Of a DNA stretch of 8,410 nucleotides, positions 6,935-8,410 are shown piece by piece. Each line of letters starts with the position of its first letter. Within the stretch, counting starts at the first letter, position 1. The notes under the pieces are model-generated. The model had not been told where the DNA came from and searched no databases. It saw nothing but the letters and a program-made list of their open reading frames with translations. The stretch is from NCBI GenBank assembly GCA_947584955.1, contig CANPWS010000046.1, forward strand, positions 1 to 8,410, in the 5' to 3' direction. Source of the DNA: an uncultured Bacilli bacterium (GTDB taxonomy: Bacteria; Bacillota_I; Bacilli_A; RF39; UBA660). A program made the translations under genes and the position numbers.

Positions 6935-8224
6935 GTGAACGGTGAAATGAAAGAAAATAGCACTAAAAGAGAAATAATAGATGACATTAAAAATACTAAG
7001 CAAGTAAAACTTACTAGATATAAATATACTGTCAAAGATGAAAAAGGTAAAATTTATATCGATTATTTCGATGCAGAAAACAAGATAGAAGTTGAATCAT
7101 TTTTAATATCACAAGGTTATCAAGTTGTTGAAATAAAAGAAGATAAACTATCAATGCAATTTGGTATTGGTGGTGCTAGAACTAAGAAGATGAGTTATAA
7201 AGAATTGTCTTTCTTTTTAACGCAACTTTCTACTTATATAAAAGCTGGTATACCACTTACTGATGCAGTTGTTATTTTAGCAAATCAACAGAAAAATAAG
7301 AAAAATAAAAACCTTTATAAAAAAATAGTATATGAATTAAATAAAGGACTTAATTTTAGTCAAGCTCTTGAAAAACAAGGTAAAATTTTTCCTAAATTGT
7401 TAATAAATATGCTTAAGACTTCAGAACTTACTGGTAATTTAACAGAAAATCTTGATGATATGGCAGATTATTATCGAACAAGTGATGAAAATAGAAAACA
7501 AATTGTTAGTGCATTAACATATCCTAGTGTAATTATGGTAGTATCAATTGCAGTATTAACATTCATAATGTTGTTTGTAGTTCCTAAGTTTGTTGATATT
7601 TATTCACAACTTGGTTCCGATTTACCAGGAATTACACAAGCTTTAATAAATACGAGTGATTTCTTAAAAGCAAATATTATATATTTATTATTAGGATTGG
7701 TGTTAATAGTAGTAATTCTTTATCTAGCTTATAAGATGTTGTCGACATTTAGATATGGTGTACAATATGTACTTATGCATATTCCAGTAGTAAAAAAAGT
7801 AATAATATATAAAGAATTAGTAATGTTTACTAAAACATTTGCATCACTTATTAAACATGGTGTATTTATTACTGATAGTATGGAAATTTTAGGACAAATA
7901 ACTAATAATGAGATATACAAAATAATAATTGATAATGCTATGAAAAATTTAAGTACTGGTAATGGTTTAGCAGTAGCATTTAAAGATAATTGGGCATTTC
8001 CATCAATTGCTTATGAAATGTTATTAACTGGTGAAAAAACAGGTAGAATGGGTCAAATGATGGATAATGTAGCTAAATATTATGAAAATGAACAAAAGAA
8101 TTTAATTACCCAGCTTAAAGCATTAGTAGAACCAGCAATGATTCTTATGTTAGCAGGAATTGTTGGAGTTATTGTATTGTCAATAGTAATACCAATGTTT
8201 AGTATATATGATGAAGTAATTTAA
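6935..8224 (+). CDS. Type IV pilus / type II secretion inner-membrane platform protein (PilC/GspF family)
   Basis: This polytopic membrane protein is the inner-membrane platform on which the assembly ATPase drives pilin insertion in type IV pili, competence pseudopili or type II secretion. The 429-residue product starts at GTG 6935, which has AAGGTG 8 bases upstream; the ATG at 6947 lies too close to its nearest ribosome-like site. It has a roughly 27-residue charged N-terminal extension, the usual YKYTVKDEKGK-type N domain (about 29-70), then two T2SSF domains (about 88-216 and 293-420). Hallmarks are YIKAGIPLTDA, SELTGNL, ALTYPSVI before the first membrane helix (about 197-217), a middle helix (about 245-266), the repeat-domain counterpart LIKHGVFITDS with TGEKTGRM, and VEPAMILMLAGIVG in the last helix. 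It is complete. No ATPase or pilin gene is visible beside it, so pilus versus competence function is open. Confidence 0.93.
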   Translation: MNGEMKENSTKREIIDDIKNTKQVKLTRYKYTVKDEKGKIYIDYFDAENKIEVESFLISQGYQVVEIKEDKLSMQFGIGGARTKKMSYKELSFFLTQLSTYIKAGIPLTDAVVILANQQKNKKNKNLYKKIVYELNKGLNFSQALEKQGKIFPKLLINMLKTSELTGNLTENLDDMADYYRTSDENRKQIVSALTYPSVIMVVSIAVLTFIMLFVVPKFVDIYSQLGSDLPGITQALINTSDFLKANIIYLLLGLVLIVVILYLAYKMLSTFRYGVQYVLMHIPVVKKVIIYKELVMFTKTFASLIKHGVFITDSMEILGQITNNEIYKIIIDNAMKNLSTGNGLAVAFKDNWAFPSIAYEMLLTGEKTGRMGQMMDNVAKYYENEQKNLITQLKALVEPAMILMLAGIVGVIVLSIVIPMFSIYDEVI

Positions 8225-8241
8225 TAAAGGAGTTAAATAAC

Positions 8242-8410
8242 ATAAGCATAAATCAACTTATGCCATTAAGTGATATATCTGGAAAAACAAAAAGAATTTT
8301 AGACTGTACAAGAGATGATATTCAATATATGTTTTGGAGAGAAAATGGAGAACATAATCCGTTGATAACATTAAGTGATAAAGTATTAAAATTATATGGT
8401 AATATGGAAA
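8242..8410 (+). CDS. N-terminal part of an unidentified protein, apparent ATA start, cut by window end
   Basis: An open frame begins 17 bases after pilC and runs off the window, encoding at least 56 residues. AAAGGAG (8226-8232) is a strong Shine-Dalgarno. The only start-like codon at normal distance is ATA at 8242, 9 bases downstream; the first in-frame ATG is at 8260, 27 bases away. From ATA the protein reads ISINQLMPLSDISGKTKR and continues through DDIQYMFWRENG to LSDKVLKLYGNME. The pattern faintly resembles the N-terminal region of RadC-type proteins (a PL-x-RPRE-like opening, then a hydrophobic segment, then L-x-x-x-L-L-x-x-x-G), but key glycines are missing, so I leave the function open. 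The spacing suggests co-transcription with pilC. Confidence 0.6.
   Translation, partial: MSINQLMPLSDISGKTKRILDCTRDDIQYMFWRENGEHNPLITLSDKVLKLYGNME

Noticed and set aside
8242..8410. Firm annotation of the last partial gene as radC
   Set aside because: Only a loose pattern resemblance over about 50 residues, with characteristic glycines missing and the diagnostic C-terminal JAB-type metal motif outside the window.

Overview
The window is chromosomal DNA from a low-GC Gram-positive bacterium (Bacillota, either a Clostridia-like or a deep-branching Bacilli-like lineage). Three things point there: strong AT bias with AGA as the dominant arginine codon, GGAGG-type ribosome binding sites with ATG, GTG and TTG starts, and a Firmicutes-type SOS box in front of lexA. 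TGG is used for tryptophan and every visible stop is TAA or TAG, so nothing calls for a non-standard code. No mobile element, CRISPR array, tRNA or rRNA is visible. This looks like ordinary core genome with a few regulatory features worth attention.

Layout. Positions 1-2604 (+) carry the classic rpsO-pnp pair: ribosomal protein S15 behind a structured leader, a hairpin with terminator character, then polynucleotide phosphorylase starting at an internal TTG. A bidirectional terminator at about 2604-2660 separates pnp from a convergent minus-strand block. Read in its own direction, that block is a TIGR01212-type radical SAM protein (5808-4867), lexA (4789-4160) with an SOS box over its -35, and a membrane-anchored family 3 glycoside hydrolase of the NagZ type (4039-2654). 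Divergent from the block at 5932 is a second radical SAM gene of the PflX/COG1313 type. It is followed by a type IV pilus/type II secretion inner-membrane protein (PilC/GspF, 6935-8224) with its own promoter, and by the start of another gene cut by the window edge.

How they work together. rpsO and pnp link ribosome assembly with RNA turnover. lexA is the SOS master repressor and appears autoregulated. The GH3 enzyme probably acts on cell-wall muropeptides outside the membrane. The two radical SAM genes and pilC look like independent units. The strongest non-coding signal is the rpsO leader. It can fold into a hairpin that carries adjacent G-U and G-C pairs, the element S15 recognises, and whose loop is an exact complement of the rpsO Shine-Dalgarno. 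This is a plausible S15 autoregulatory pseudoknot. The second oddity is the last, partial gene, whose only well-placed start behind a strong Shine-Dalgarno is an ATA codon.
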